A stretch of DNA of 64,000 nt from Gammaproteobacteria bacterium 45_16_T64. GTDB lineage: Bacteria > Pseudomonadota > Gammaproteobacteria > Pseudomonadales > Ketobacteraceae. Within the stretch, counting starts at the first letter, position 1. Each line of letters opens with the position of its first letter. Below are positions 18,801 through 27,394 of this stretch, piece by piece. The notes under the pieces are model-generated. The model was given only the letters and a program-made list of their open reading frames with translations. It had not been told where the DNA came from and did not search any database. Both the position numbers and the translations under genes were made by a program. The DNA is taken from positions 208,740 to 272,739 of the forward strand of contig MABD01000030.1 of assembly GCA_002162955.1 (NCBI GenBank), written 5' to 3'.

Positions 18801-18974
18801 GCCAGTGAAGTGAGCGAAACCGCTATCTCATTTCAATTAGAGGGTTTGACTAAAAAAAGTCAGCAGTTGGAGCAAGCGCTTAAGAATGGCGATACTCAAG
18901 ATGTGAGCCACTGGTTACCCAAGATAGTAAAAGAGTTTAGTCTGGTTGTTGATAGTATTGATGAGAAACACTGA
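15855..18974 (+). CDS. 7TMR-DISM hybrid histidine kinase 2
   Basis: Paralogue of the kinases on either side with the same order: signal peptide, DISM extracellular domain, seven-helix region, PAS, HisKA (MSHEIRTPL), complete HATPase including FDQAD and GAGLGLAIS, receiver (LMDINMP) and an Hpt-like tail. Counting from an upstream TTG at 15840, the phospho-His is about 571 and the receiver Asp about 866. I prefer the GTG at 15855 because GGAG sits nine bases before it and MRIHKIIITIFF is then a normal signal peptide. In the tail the position expected for the phosphotransfer His is not His (RELASEVSETA). About 245 bases separate it from kinase 1. Confidence 0.91.
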   Translation: MRIHKIIITIFFALLPFLSCAAIFAEEAEQGVRLFSKGQYLLTPHMLYFEDVSNDLTIDQIASSKYASEFVKNNNPILNTGITTSTYWVKFTLDYPDAYPNETVLKRWYLEVGGSQLNEVELFISEYDGIYEVKTSDMRVDFSDRDISHANSVFPLDIGIGQKIDLYLKIKSNTLLKFPLFLWSPEEFIHKVAIEEFLYGVLLGSMIILLVYNLFLYFSMKDVSYLYYVLYLFGIVVFEFLELGHGVIHVENIIGTFNKEFILYFIWESCIAGSMFSKTFMELNRFHPRIDKIVNVFIAVALISFFLVPFSEYNISALWNLIYMSIFLPLFLMMISYCWITGNENAKYFCLAWLSNVAGLMIFSGVTYQIIPATPLTLAATPIGILVEAVTLSLALANRIKNEQALALTADKQAMGYLERYQSVFDNALDGMYKMSLSGTVVSANPALVKLFGFESTQDILRCKDIASRVFEDTDRQFGEMIEHGVSINYFSFIMPGKKQVWASHSARLIVGESGLYSHIEGSVTNITQIKLKELAIKDKENEKTEREIAEASTSAKSEFLANMSHEIRTPLNAIIGFSESLKEPALLGRERKNAIKLVFDSSHNLLSLINDILDFSKIEAGMLMIEQVPINLVTFVEKIKSEFHEEAKKKKLRFDVVYRYPIPETVVSDPLRIAQVLQNICSNALKFTEKGSVILAVSWEYDSERLCFEVIDSGVGMSNKVRDNLFHVFDQADTSSTRQYGGAGLGLAISRRLASLMNGTIDVLSEHGKGSVFTFVVGQCLEGKTVWLDRKPAPQKMTKRSEVVIPKLFGTVLLAEDNVVNQKLIERIIKKTGINVVIANDGIEVCEKTLQIHPDLILMDINMPRRDGVEATKYLIEQGCDIPIYALTAEQDSVEIDKALSAGCMGCISKPLNNKELYSSLERHLATQPSLIPAKPEQIREPGLQVQKRAVMRRFANDLPRIQEMMIELVKSENWAKLRELASEVSETAISFQLEGLTKKSQQLEQALKNGDTQDVSHWLPKIVKEFSLVVDSIDEKH

Positions 18975-18984
18975 TGGTGATGTT

Positions 18985-19533
18985 ATGAATGGTAAAGATA
19001 GTCTCGTAGCTGATGAGAAAGAGCTGAACAAAATCAAACAGGGAACCTATGCTGATATTTTGTTTATAATGCTTCCGTTTATGGCGATCTTATTACAAAC
19101 ACTGTGGGCAGGAGAAGCAAAAAGCATATTATTGGGCCCTGAGTTATCCATTGCGGCATCTATATTGACAGGGCTCAGTGTCAGTAAGTTTTTTCAGGGG
19201 TTGGTTGCGGATAAATCGCTTGGGATTTATAAAGAGCGGGTTGTACTTATTATATCGACAACCCTATTTTTGATACTTATTCCGTCGTTAATTCTTACGA
19301 TGAAACTTACGACGGCGACTGAGCCTCCTGAGATAGTGGCTTTTGTACAGCCCGCATTGTTAATTGTCGCGATGTCTTTGTATATCAGTGCGATTAGTAT
19401 TATTAGAGCGAGAGAGGATGATGATGAGAGCGAATCGGAGACAACAGTAAAAGACGACGTGGAGAAAGGTATTTTTCCAGTGGAAATGCTTAAGTCAAAG
19501 GATGAACCTGAAACCAAAGAGAAAATACTGTAG
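18985..19533 (+). CDS. Small four-helix membrane protein in kinase cluster
   Basis: 182 residues from the ATG at 18985; an in-frame ATG at 18961, overlapping the end of kinase 2, is also possible. Four hydrophobic segments are visible (ADILFIMLPFMAILL, LSIAASILTGLSVSKFF, VLIISTTLFLILIPSLIL, ALLIVAMSLYISAISII). The C-terminus is acidic and charged (EDDDESESETT). No family recognised. It is wedged between kinases 2 and 3 with only 10-18 bases on each side, so it is surely co-transcribed and may be an accessory subunit of one of them; that is inference. Confidence 0.72.
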   Translation: MNGKDSLVADEKELNKIKQGTYADILFIMLPFMAILLQTLWAGEAKSILLGPELSIAASILTGLSVSKFFQGLVADKSLGIYKERVVLIISTTLFLILIPSLILTMKLTTATEPPEIVAFVQPALLIVAMSLYISAISIIRAREDDDESESETTVKDDVEKGIFPVEMLKSKDEPETKEKIL

Positions 19534-19551
19534 TACGCCTGGTGCTTTTGT

Positions 19552-22419
19552 ATGAGGATTTACCTTAATACACGACTAATATCACAAATCGTATTCTTGA
19601 TAATAATATTTGCGAATTTGCCTCGCGTTGCTTTCTCTGAAAGCTGGATTGATTTTGATAAACCAGTAGAGATGATTAAGTTAGATTATCAGCAGCGATC
19701 GATTGACCTTTTTGGTGCAGTGGATTCCTATTCAGTTAATCCTAAAATGGAAGTGCTAGAGGATAAGCTGGGTGAACTTACGGTCGATGATGTATCCAGT
19801 GGCCGTTTCGATGATGAATTTGAAGTCAGTGAAGGAAGTATTCTAAATAAGGGGATTACCGGGCATACTTTTTGGCTACGTTTTACTTTGACATCAAACC
19901 CATCTATTGCCGACGTCGGGCCTAACAGATTGTGGTATCTAGAAGTCGGGCGATCACAGCTGAATATTGCAGAGCTGTATTCTCCTGATGGAATTGGTGG
20001 ATATACAGTACAATCTGCAGACATTAGAAAGCCTATATCTGACCGTAAAGTAATTCATGTTAATAGCGTATTCCCTATTACTACAACGTTATTTCAAGAA
20101 AAGACCTACTACCTAAGAATAAAAAATGAAAACGCATTGTTTTTACCGATAATGTTATGGAATCCTATTGCGTTCGCTGAAAAAGTCGCATACGAAGAGT
20201 TTGTTTACGGCCTTTTCTTTGGTGGCATGCTAATAATGGCTTTGTACAATGTATTTGTTTATCTCTCTGTCAGGGATTCGGGTTATCTTTTCTATTTCCT
20301 TTATGTTTTTGGAATTACACTATGGCAATTTATCGAAATTGGTCATGGGCTAACAGTTTTTGGTGATGGCGGTGCACTTCTTTCAAAATACTATTTGCCT
20401 CCGTTACTGTGGAGCACTTATTTTGTCATGGTACAGTTCTCCAAAATATTCCTGGAAACCAAAGATAAAATGCCAGGTTTTGATTTGATATTTAATATCA
20501 TTGGAATGGTTATTATCGTCAATGGTAGTGTGGGGCTGTTTGTTGATTTTATTACCGAGCAGTTATGGCTCACCGGAATCTCACTTGTATTCATGGCAGT
20601 GTTGATGATAACGGCGATAGTCGCTTGGGCTGGGGGAAATGAAAGTGCGCGTTATTACTTCGCGGGGATTCTAGCGACGGTGACTGGAGGGGCGTTGTTT
20701 ACGAGTGTGATCGCAGGTTTCATGCCAGCGACCCCGTTGTTACTCGTGTCGGCTCCTATTGGAACGTTGGTTGGGGCTGTGTTGCTTTCTTTTGCCTTAG
20801 CGGATCGTATTAAATTCCTTCAGTCAGCTGCGCTGGAAGCGAACCAACGCTCGATGGAGAGTTTGTCAAAATTCAGATCCATCTTTGATAATGCAGTTGA
20901 GGGTATGTACAGGATGACTCTTGATGGAAAGATGGTTAGTGCCAATCTCTCGATGGCAAAACTGTTGGGTTATGAAAATGTTGAATCGATGATTACCTCC
21001 GGTAATAGCGCGACAAACATGTGTTATACGGACCCTCAACTACAATATCACATGCTGGCAAGAGACGGTATGTTTCAGACTGAGATTGCTTATGAGAGGA
21101 TCTCTGGAGGTAATGCGTGGGGTAGGCATTCAGCGCAGTTGATTCTAGGTGATGACGGTAGGCCGAGTCATATTGAGGGTACGTTAGTCGATATTACTGC
21201 TAGAAAGGAAAAAGAACAGGCGGAAAGGGAGAGGGAGAAAAATCGTGTTGAGAAAGAAGTGGCAAGTGCCTCTGCCTCTGCGAAGGGTGAATTTCTAGCA
21301 AATATGAGTCATGAGATCCGAACGCCCCTGACAGCGATTATCGGTTACAGTGAGTCATTATCCGATGAGGAGTTAACCTTTAAAGAAGAGCAAAATGCGG
21401 TGGATACTATTATCCGCAGTAGCCATCACTTACTCGGATTAATCGACGATATTCTCGATTTCTCAAAAATAGAAGCGCATGAATTAGAAGTTGAACAAAT
21501 TGACGTTGATTTAGCGTTATTGATGAAAGATATAGAATCATACTTTGTGATGAAAGCGATATCGCAAGGTTTATATTTTAAGGTGAAGTACCTATTCCCT
21601 ATACCGGTGAAAATAATTGCGGACCCTAAGCGGCTCAAACAAATTCTACTAAATTTGTGCAGCAATGCGCTAAAATTCACTAAAGATGGTGGTGTGACAA
21701 TTGAAGTGGGTTGGAGTGAAGAAAAGTCCTTGATGCGATTCGCTGTCATCGATACAGGGATTGGATTGAGTGAAGAACAGTTAGGTCGCTTGTTTCAGGA
21801 GTTTTCTCAAGCAGATGAATCTACTGCGAGAAATTTTGGCGGTACAGGATTGGGTCTTGTTATTTCCAAGACCTTATCTGAATTGATGGGGGGCACGATT
21901 GAGGTTACAAGTACTCCCGATAAAGGCAGCTGCTTTGCATCTTATATAGGCGGAGAGCTTCCTGATCGAAGTGAATGGATTAATAGCTGGGAAGAGAGTA
22001 AGCAAGTTAAAGAGGAAAGCACGACGACCACGGTTTCTATTCCTGTGTTGCGAGGGAAGATTCTTTACGCAGAAGATAATCCGGTAAATCAAAAATTAGT
22101 AGAAATGTTGATTAAGAAAACGGGAGCGGAGTTAACGTTAGTCAATAATGGGAGAGAAGCGGTAGAAGCGGTCGAAAATAACACGTTTGATTTGGTGCTT
22201 ATGGATATTCAAATGCCAGTTATGAATGGTGTCGATGCGATTAGAGAAATTCGATCGAAAGGCCATGGTGTACCTATTTTGGCGTTAACGGCAAATGTCA
22301 TGCAGGAAGATGTTAAAACCTATGAGGAGGTTGGCAGCAATGGATGTTTAGCGAAGCCAATCGTAAGGCCCGTTTTCTATCAATTGTTAGAAGGGTATTT
22401 AGGCCAAGTAAAACAGTAA
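19552..22419 (+). CDS. 7TMR-DISM hybrid histidine kinase 3
   Basis: 955 residues: signal peptide, DISM extracellular domain (about 60-220), seven-helix region (about 220-425), PAS (about 440-560), HisKA with His587 in MSHEIRTPL, an intact HATPase (NLCSNALKF, DTGIGLS, FSQADEST, GTGLGLVIS) and a receiver with Asp885 in LMDIQMPVMNG. It ends at the receiver, so it lacks the Hpt-like tail of the other two. It is the most canonical of the three and probably a fully active phosphorelay enzyme. It follows the four-helix protein by 18 bases. No separate DNA-binding response regulator is nearby, so the output target is elsewhere. Confidence 0.92.
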   Translation: MRIYLNTRLISQIVFLIIIFANLPRVAFSESWIDFDKPVEMIKLDYQQRSIDLFGAVDSYSVNPKMEVLEDKLGELTVDDVSSGRFDDEFEVSEGSILNKGITGHTFWLRFTLTSNPSIADVGPNRLWYLEVGRSQLNIAELYSPDGIGGYTVQSADIRKPISDRKVIHVNSVFPITTTLFQEKTYYLRIKNENALFLPIMLWNPIAFAEKVAYEEFVYGLFFGGMLIMALYNVFVYLSVRDSGYLFYFLYVFGITLWQFIEIGHGLTVFGDGGALLSKYYLPPLLWSTYFVMVQFSKIFLETKDKMPGFDLIFNIIGMVIIVNGSVGLFVDFITEQLWLTGISLVFMAVLMITAIVAWAGGNESARYYFAGILATVTGGALFTSVIAGFMPATPLLLVSAPIGTLVGAVLLSFALADRIKFLQSAALEANQRSMESLSKFRSIFDNAVEGMYRMTLDGKMVSANLSMAKLLGYENVESMITSGNSATNMCYTDPQLQYHMLARDGMFQTEIAYERISGGNAWGRHSAQLILGDDGRPSHIEGTLVDITARKEKEQAEREREKNRVEKEVASASASAKGEFLANMSHEIRTPLTAIIGYSESLSDEELTFKEEQNAVDTIIRSSHHLLGLIDDILDFSKIEAHELEVEQIDVDLALLMKDIESYFVMKAISQGLYFKVKYLFPIPVKIIADPKRLKQILLNLCSNALKFTKDGGVTIEVGWSEEKSLMRFAVIDTGIGLSEEQLGRLFQEFSQADESTARNFGGTGLGLVISKTLSELMGGTIEVTSTPDKGSCFASYIGGELPDRSEWINSWEESKQVKEESTTTTVSIPVLRGKILYAEDNPVNQKLVEMLIKKTGAELTLVNNGREAVEAVENNTFDLVLMDIQMPVMNGVDAIREIRSKGHGVPILALTANVMQEDVKTYEEVGSNGCLAKPIVRPVFYQLLEGYLGQVKQ

Positions 22420-22526
22420 CTCTTCTTTCGCAGCGTTAATATACTCCTTTTGGTAGATATCCCATATCTATTGCGTATGTAACGATAGCCGCTCTTAAGT
22501 AGTGTTCTTCAGGGAGTGGGGATCTT

Positions 22527-23555
22527 ATGGTGTTACCTGTACAAGCGCGCCTACAACCGTCTTTTGATGTTCAAAGATTGCAGGCTGACTTGCAACTAGC
22601 AAAGACGTTGTTCAAATCACAGCCGCAAGTTGGGCCGTATCACGATGGTAGTTGGAAAGGAATATCGTTACGCAGTGTCGATGGAGACTACAGGAACGCC
22701 ATTGCTTTTGTGGAAGGGGGAATATATAAAGACACAGAGGTATTAACACGCTGCTCCTACTTTAAGGAGGTTCTTGATGGGTTTTTATTTCCCATCACAA
22801 CGGCTCGGCTACTCTTTCTTCCGCCGAATAAGAAGATAGGGGAGCATAAAGACACTGGGTTTAGTTGGGACATTGGTGTAATTCGACTTCACATACCCAT
22901 AGTGACTCATAAGGATGTTGAATTCCATATTGGCGGTGAGAGGGTTAAATGGGGTGAAGGGGAGTGCTGGTTCGGGGATTTTTCTCAAACTCACCGGTTG
23001 CATAATCGGAGTCAGGTGACCAGGGTGCACTTGGTGATTGATTGCCTCGTCAATGATGAGTTGTTATCACTATTTCCTGATGCAACTATTACTGATATTA
23101 AGGAGAAATCTGAGATTACAACGCATCGTCCAGCGGTAGCCGTATCCTCCATTGTGGCACAGCAATGCACGGGTATTTTTCGGGTGCCAAAATCAATGTC
23201 ACCATTACCTCTATACGGTTCTATGCGGGTTAGAAACGATCAGCTGCAAGCCATTATTTTCGGAGTTCCCCTGCCTTTTGGGTTCAACGCAACGAATGAG
23301 CGGCGGTTTAGGTATTTGGGAAACGCAATTACTGTTGATGACGCCTCGACGGACGACGGGATTGATAACACAAGGTTGTGTTTACACAATGATGTCACAG
23401 GAAAGCAATATCGATTTGAATTGAGAAAAGATATTCCGTTAAAAGTGCGGTGTTATATTGTTTTTCAGAGGGCCTTATTGGTGTGCGGTGGATTTTTTGT
23501 AAAGGCAGCCAACAGAAATAAGCAGCGTTGGAATCGCATGACTGGAGCGGTTTAG
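22527..23555 (+). CDS. Aspartyl/asparaginyl beta-hydroxylase-like dioxygenase
   Basis: 342 residues. The first 200 match the AspH-type Fe(II)/2-oxoglutarate oxygenase fold: a GEHKDTGFSWD segment with the first metal His, RLHIPIVTH, a GEGECWFGDFSQTHRLHN segment with the distal His, and RVHLVIDCLV at the end. The C-terminal 130 residues are separate and unassigned. A strong Shine-Dalgarno (GGGAGTGGGG) precedes the ATG. It lies 107 bases after kinase 3 and could share its transcript. Substrate unknown; related bacterial proteins hydroxylate proteins, peptides or lipids. Confidence 0.85.
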   Translation: MVLPVQARLQPSFDVQRLQADLQLAKTLFKSQPQVGPYHDGSWKGISLRSVDGDYRNAIAFVEGGIYKDTEVLTRCSYFKEVLDGFLFPITTARLLFLPPNKKIGEHKDTGFSWDIGVIRLHIPIVTHKDVEFHIGGERVKWGEGECWFGDFSQTHRLHNRSQVTRVHLVIDCLVNDELLSLFPDATITDIKEKSEITTHRPAVAVSSIVAQQCTGIFRVPKSMSPLPLYGSMRVRNDQLQAIIFGVPLPFGFNATNERRFRYLGNAITVDDASTDDGIDNTRLCLHNDVTGKQYRFELRKDIPLKVRCYIVFQRALLVCGGFFVKAANRNKQRWNRMTGAV

Positions 23556-23560
23556 CAGAG

Positions 23561-23599
23561 AGTATGGAGCGCAGAAATAGATAGCGCTCCATACTTTTG
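23561..23599 (+). terminator. Terminator after the hydroxylase-like gene
   Basis: Perfect 12-bp stem AGTATGGAGCGC / GCGCTCCATACT with an 11-base loop, then TTTTGT. It begins six bases after the stop and lies between convergent genes. The minus-strand side lacks a T run, so it mainly serves the plus-strand gene. Confidence 0.82.
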
Positions 23600-23621
23600 T
23601 AACGGCAACGTTACTTGGGTA

Positions 23622-24662
23622 CTATTTTACAGAGCTTACCTTCCAGTTCACATATTCTCCTGCAAAAAATGGAACGATGGGCTCGTCATTGGGTAAAATG
23701 ATTTCTTCGGGAATTGTCCAGCTTTCTCTGGTGAGTGTGACGGACCCAGAATTACGCGCTAGTCCGTAAAAATCGGCGCCATGATGGCTGGCAAAGCCCT
23801 CTAATTTATCGAGGGCTCCAAGGTCATCAAATACTTGAGCATAAAGTTCTAATGCACTCCACGCGCTGTAACACCCAGCGCAACCACAGGCGTTTTCTTT
23901 TTTGTTTTTCGCATGGGGAGCAGAGTCTGTTCCGAGGAAAAATTTAGGTGAGCCCGAAGCGACCACTTTACGCAAGGCTTCCTGGTGGATATTACGTTTC
24001 AGAATCGGCAAACAAAAGTTGTGTGGGCGTATGCCACCGACTAATAGATCGTTACGATTAAGCAGTAGATGCTGCGGTGTAATAGTTGCCGCAACCATGT
24101 CAGAGCTCTCGCTGACAAAGGATGCAGCCTCTGCCGTGGTTATATGCTCAAATACCACTTTAAGCTGTGGAAATTTGTCTACGATAGGCTGTAGATGCAA
24201 ATCGATAAACACCTTCTCTCGGTCAAAAATATCGGTCTCAGCAGTTGTTACTTCGCCATGAATCAGTAGTAGCATACCGATATCGGCCATTGCTTCTAAC
24301 GCTGGGTAGATATTTGTGATGTCGGTGACCGCTGCATCTGAATTTGTTGTGGCGCCAGCAGGATATAATTTCGCCGCGACTACGCCAGCATCATGGGCGC
24401 TCTTAACCATTGCAGGAGTTGTGTTGTTGGTGAGATAGATTGTCATCAATGGTTGGAAAGAACTGTCTTTTGGGCGAGCGGCAAGAATTCGTTCTTTGTA
24501 AGCTTGCGCCATATCCCCATCAATCACGGGCGGGACCAAGTTTGGCATTACGATAGCCCGTTGGAAGCAGCGTGCTGTCGCCGGTACCGTTTCGATGAGC
24601 ATATCATCATCTCGAAAGTGGAGGTGCCAGTCATCGGGAGTGGTTATCGTAATTGTATCCAT
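23622..24662 (-). CDS. pyrC: Dihydroorotase, class II
   Basis: Cyclises carbamoyl-aspartate to dihydroorotate in pyrimidine biosynthesis. 346 residues, the normal class II length. The binuclear zinc ligands are all present: HLHFRD (His-x-His) near residue 15, the carboxylated Lys in AAKLYPAG, His in LLIHGEV, His in EHITTAEA, and Asp in GTDSAPH. Monocistronic and convergent with the hydroxylase gene; a core gene that argues for a chromosomal location. Confidence 0.96.
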   Translation of the reverse strand: MDTITITTPDDWHLHFRDDDMLIETVPATARCFQRAIVMPNLVPPVIDGDMAQAYKERILAARPKDSSFQPLMTIYLTNNTTPAMVKSAHDAGVVAAKLYPAGATTNSDAAVTDITNIYPALEAMADIGMLLLIHGEVTTAETDIFDREKVFIDLHLQPIVDKFPQLKVVFEHITTAEAASFVSESSDMVAATITPQHLLLNRNDLLVGGIRPHNFCLPILKRNIHQEALRKVVASGSPKFFLGTDSAPHAKNKKENACGCAGCYSAWSALELYAQVFDDLGALDKLEGFASHHGADFYGLARNSGSVTLTRESWTIPEEIILPNDEPIVPFFAGEYVNWKVSSVK

Positions 24663-24870
24663 TGAACTTCCTACTAAGTACGCTGATAGTGAAATAAATG
24701 CGGCTATTATGCCTTATTTTGGATCGTTAATTAAGCGAATGAATAGGCACCAAGCAGTTGACTTGCTAGTATTACGCTCCCTTCTAGGGGCTTAGAAAAA
24801 GATTCGAAGGTCATTTCAATGGAAAGAGGCCTTTTAGAACAATAAAAATAGAAATTTACAGGAGTAGTCA

Positions 24871-25920
24871 GTGAAGAAAATCCTAGTGGCAACAGCCTTA
24901 TCTCAACTCTTTTTCCTACCTTCCGTTGGGTATGCGGATTACCAGGGCGAGCTCTCTATTTCTTATGATCGGGCCGAGATGTCTGCGCTTGAGACTGATA
25001 CAGGAAGAGTGAAAGCGGCCTTTTATATCGATCCTGTCGTGACTGGTGGTTTACCCCTCGGGGAAGCCAGCTTTTTGGGGCGCTCAAGCCATGTTGGCTT
25101 CGGGTATGCGGAAACGACTAATAGTGAATTTGATAGCGTTAAAGTGACCGACGCGAGTGTTGGTGTGGAGTATTTCGGGAAGGCGACTCCGATCTATTTC
25201 GCATTTGATTATCATCGTTTGAGCACTGATATTGATGGTTTAGATGAAGAGATTGATGAGTTGCAAGCGGAGGCTAATGGCAGCATCGAGTTAAATGCTA
25301 TTGAGGAATTAGCGGATGATATTGACGGTAATGATCAAACTTTTTTTACGTTAGCTGGTGGAGCGCTGATAGGTGATAATTTGCTTGTGGGTGGAAAGTG
25401 GAACCGAGTGTCTGTAGATAAGTATACTGACATCGACTCGATAGGTCCGATGGTCAGGTATGTCGCAATGTTTGGACCAGGTTTTGCGGTTAACCTTGAA
25501 GGTGAATACACTGTTTCTCGGCTCTCGGATAGTGAATCGGATAGTGACGGCGAGGGTTCCGGTGCTAGGACTTCTATTGATTTCTATTTTAGTCGGCAGT
25601 TCAGCTTAGGTGCTGAATATCGGTTTTCTGAAATAGAAGATATTGAAAATACGACAGCGGAGTTTCGCGCGAAAATATACTTTACCGATAATCTTAGCCT
25701 TGGAGCTTCATATGCAATGACAGAGGTAGAGATAGGGCCCAACGTAGATAAGGATGTTTACTCAATAGAGTTTGCGTATCGATTTGGAGTAGGGCGTTCA
25801 TTACTGTCTACCCCTGATTCCCCCAAAGCTAAGCAAGGTAGGGGGCAAACTAGTTCGTCAGAGGGAGGGAGTTTGGCTTGCAAGGGGAAATATAAACATT
25901 TATTCAGCCTGTGTAACTAG
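24871..25920 (+). CDS. Outer-membrane beta-barrel protein
   Basis: 349 residues. A GTG start preceded by AGGAG begins a signal peptide (cleavage near GYA-D). The rest alternates polar and aromatic residues in short strands, with strands such as LSLGASYAMTEVEIG near the end, typical of a porin-like barrel. An acidic loop rich in Asp and Glu lies around residues 120-155. The last 45 residues are a low-complexity Ser/Gly stretch ending in a Cys-rich SLACKGKYKHLFSLCN. Specific function unknown. Single gene followed by a hairpin. Confidence 0.72.
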   Translation: MKKILVATALSQLFFLPSVGYADYQGELSISYDRAEMSALETDTGRVKAAFYIDPVVTGGLPLGEASFLGRSSHVGFGYAETTNSEFDSVKVTDASVGVEYFGKATPIYFAFDYHRLSTDIDGLDEEIDELQAEANGSIELNAIEELADDIDGNDQTFFTLAGGALIGDNLLVGGKWNRVSVDKYTDIDSIGPMVRYVAMFGPGFAVNLEGEYTVSRLSDSESDSDGEGSGARTSIDFYFSRQFSLGAEYRFSEIEDIENTTAEFRAKIYFTDNLSLGASYAMTEVEIGPNVDKDVYSIEFAYRFGVGRSLLSTPDSPKAKQGRGQTSSSEGGSLACKGKYKHLFSLCN

Positions 25921-25950
25921 AACCAGCATAGTTCCTCGTATCTCTTTGTC

Positions 25951-25984
25951 GTTGCGCCGCCTTGACTCCAGAAGGTGGCGCAAC
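25951..25984 (+). terminator. Hairpin after the barrel gene
   Basis: A 13-bp stem with one G-T pair (GTTGCGCCGCCTT / AAGGTGGCGCAAC) and an 8-base loop, 31 bases after the stop. Only a broken T run follows, so termination may be partial. Confidence 0.6.
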
Positions 25985-26076
25985 ATGTTACTTTAAGGCT
26001 TTTTAGGTGGTTGGTTGTATCTCCCATGTTCTGCTAGAGTAATTACTCTAATGCGTTCTGTTGTCGGAGTTTGTCT

Positions 26077-27288
26077 ATGCTGTTCTCGCTTCAAGTGAAA
26101 GGTTATAAGAGTATCATTGCTGGGTTCAAAGCACTGAGTAAAGTGCTGCCTGTTCCACAGCCCACGGTGTTTTCAGGGCCGGGTTCATCCCTAGAATTAT
26201 GTCGCTCGATGGCACACTTAGGGGAGAAGAATGTACTGATTGTGACGGATAAGGTGTTAAGGGAGTTAGGCTTGCTAGACCCAGTAATGGCGGAACTCGA
26301 ATCGCTTGGGGTGACGGTTGCAGTGTATGACGGTGTACTGCCTGACCCTACCAATGATCAGGTCGAAAACGGTGTTGAGATACTAAAGCAGCATAATTGT
26401 GGTGCGGTGCTAGCATTTGGCGGTGGTTCTTCGTTGGATGCTGCAAAGGTGATTAGCGCTCGAGCGACCAATGATAAAACCGTGGATCAACTGAAGGGAG
26501 TGCTTAAATTGCGTAATGCACCGTTACCTCTTTATGTCATTCCGACGACAGCGGGCACAGGGTCTGAGGTATCTATAGCAGCCGTGGTGTCTGATAGCGT
26601 GACTCACCAAAAATCATTGGTATTAGACCCTAAACTTGTACCGAGAATGGCTGCACTCGATGGTGCGTTGATGACGGGCCTCCCCCCCTTAGTGACCGCA
26701 GCGACAGGTATGGATGCGCTAACCCATGCAGTGGAAGCTTATGTCTCAACGATGTCTACAGAGGAGTCAGATAGGTTGGCATTAGCGGCAACGCGAATGA
26801 TTATGGAAAACCTGCCTAAAGCCATTGAAAATGGGAAGGATGAAGGCGTGCGACAAGCCATGGCGACAGGCTCATCTTATGCAGGTATGGCAATGACGAG
26901 AGCGAGTTTGGGTTATGTGCATGCGATTGCCCATACCTTTGGCGCTAAGTACCATACGCCACATGGGATTGCGAATGCGCTTACGCTGCCCCATGTGCTT
27001 GATTACTGCAAATTTGGATCAGAAGATCGGTTAGCAAAATTGGCTGAAGTGAGTGGGTTGCCGGTAGCGGGCAAAACCGACCGGGAAGCCGCGCAGCTAT
27101 TTATTGATAGGATTCGCCAGATGCTAGTGGAGTTTGGTATTACAGAAACACTAGAGGCGCTAAATAAAGAAGACATTCCTCAATTGGCGAAAGACGCGCT
27201 AAAAGAAGCTCACTATAATTATCCGGTGCCTCGTTATATGGATCAAAAAACCTGTGAGGCCGTGATAGAAAAACTATTGGTTGCTTAG
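26077..27288 (+). CDS. Iron-containing alcohol dehydrogenase
   Basis: NAD(P)-dependent type III alcohol dehydrogenase, 403 residues. The nucleotide-binding GGGSSLDAAKV and PTTAGTGSEVS motifs are present, along with the iron ligands in MDALTHAVEAYVS and HAIAHTFGAKYHTPHG. The ATG at 26077 is preferred over a TTG six bases earlier because GGAG lies seven bases upstream. Residues 1-30 carry a short extension seen in some family members. Substrate cannot be told from the sequence; 1,3-propanediol, lactaldehyde and long-chain alcohol oxidoreductases share these motifs. Stands alone. Confidence 0.92.
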   Translation: MLFSLQVKGYKSIIAGFKALSKVLPVPQPTVFSGPGSSLELCRSMAHLGEKNVLIVTDKVLRELGLLDPVMAELESLGVTVAVYDGVLPDPTNDQVENGVEILKQHNCGAVLAFGGGSSLDAAKVISARATNDKTVDQLKGVLKLRNAPLPLYVIPTTAGTGSEVSIAAVVSDSVTHQKSLVLDPKLVPRMAALDGALMTGLPPLVTAATGMDALTHAVEAYVSTMSTEESDRLALAATRMIMENLPKAIENGKDEGVRQAMATGSSYAGMAMTRASLGYVHAIAHTFGAKYHTPHGIANALTLPHVLDYCKFGSEDRLAKLAEVSGLPVAGKTDREAAQLFIDRIRQMLVEFGITETLEALNKEDIPQLAKDALKEAHYNYPVPRYMDQKTCEAVIEKLLVA

Positions 27289-27394
27289 CTGTTTTATTTA
27301 AGGTGAGGCATCTACTTTGGCTTCACCTTGACGGGACGTAATTGCTCTACGATACTGGCCGTTTCGTTCTGTAAGACGATGGATTTAGTGGTCA

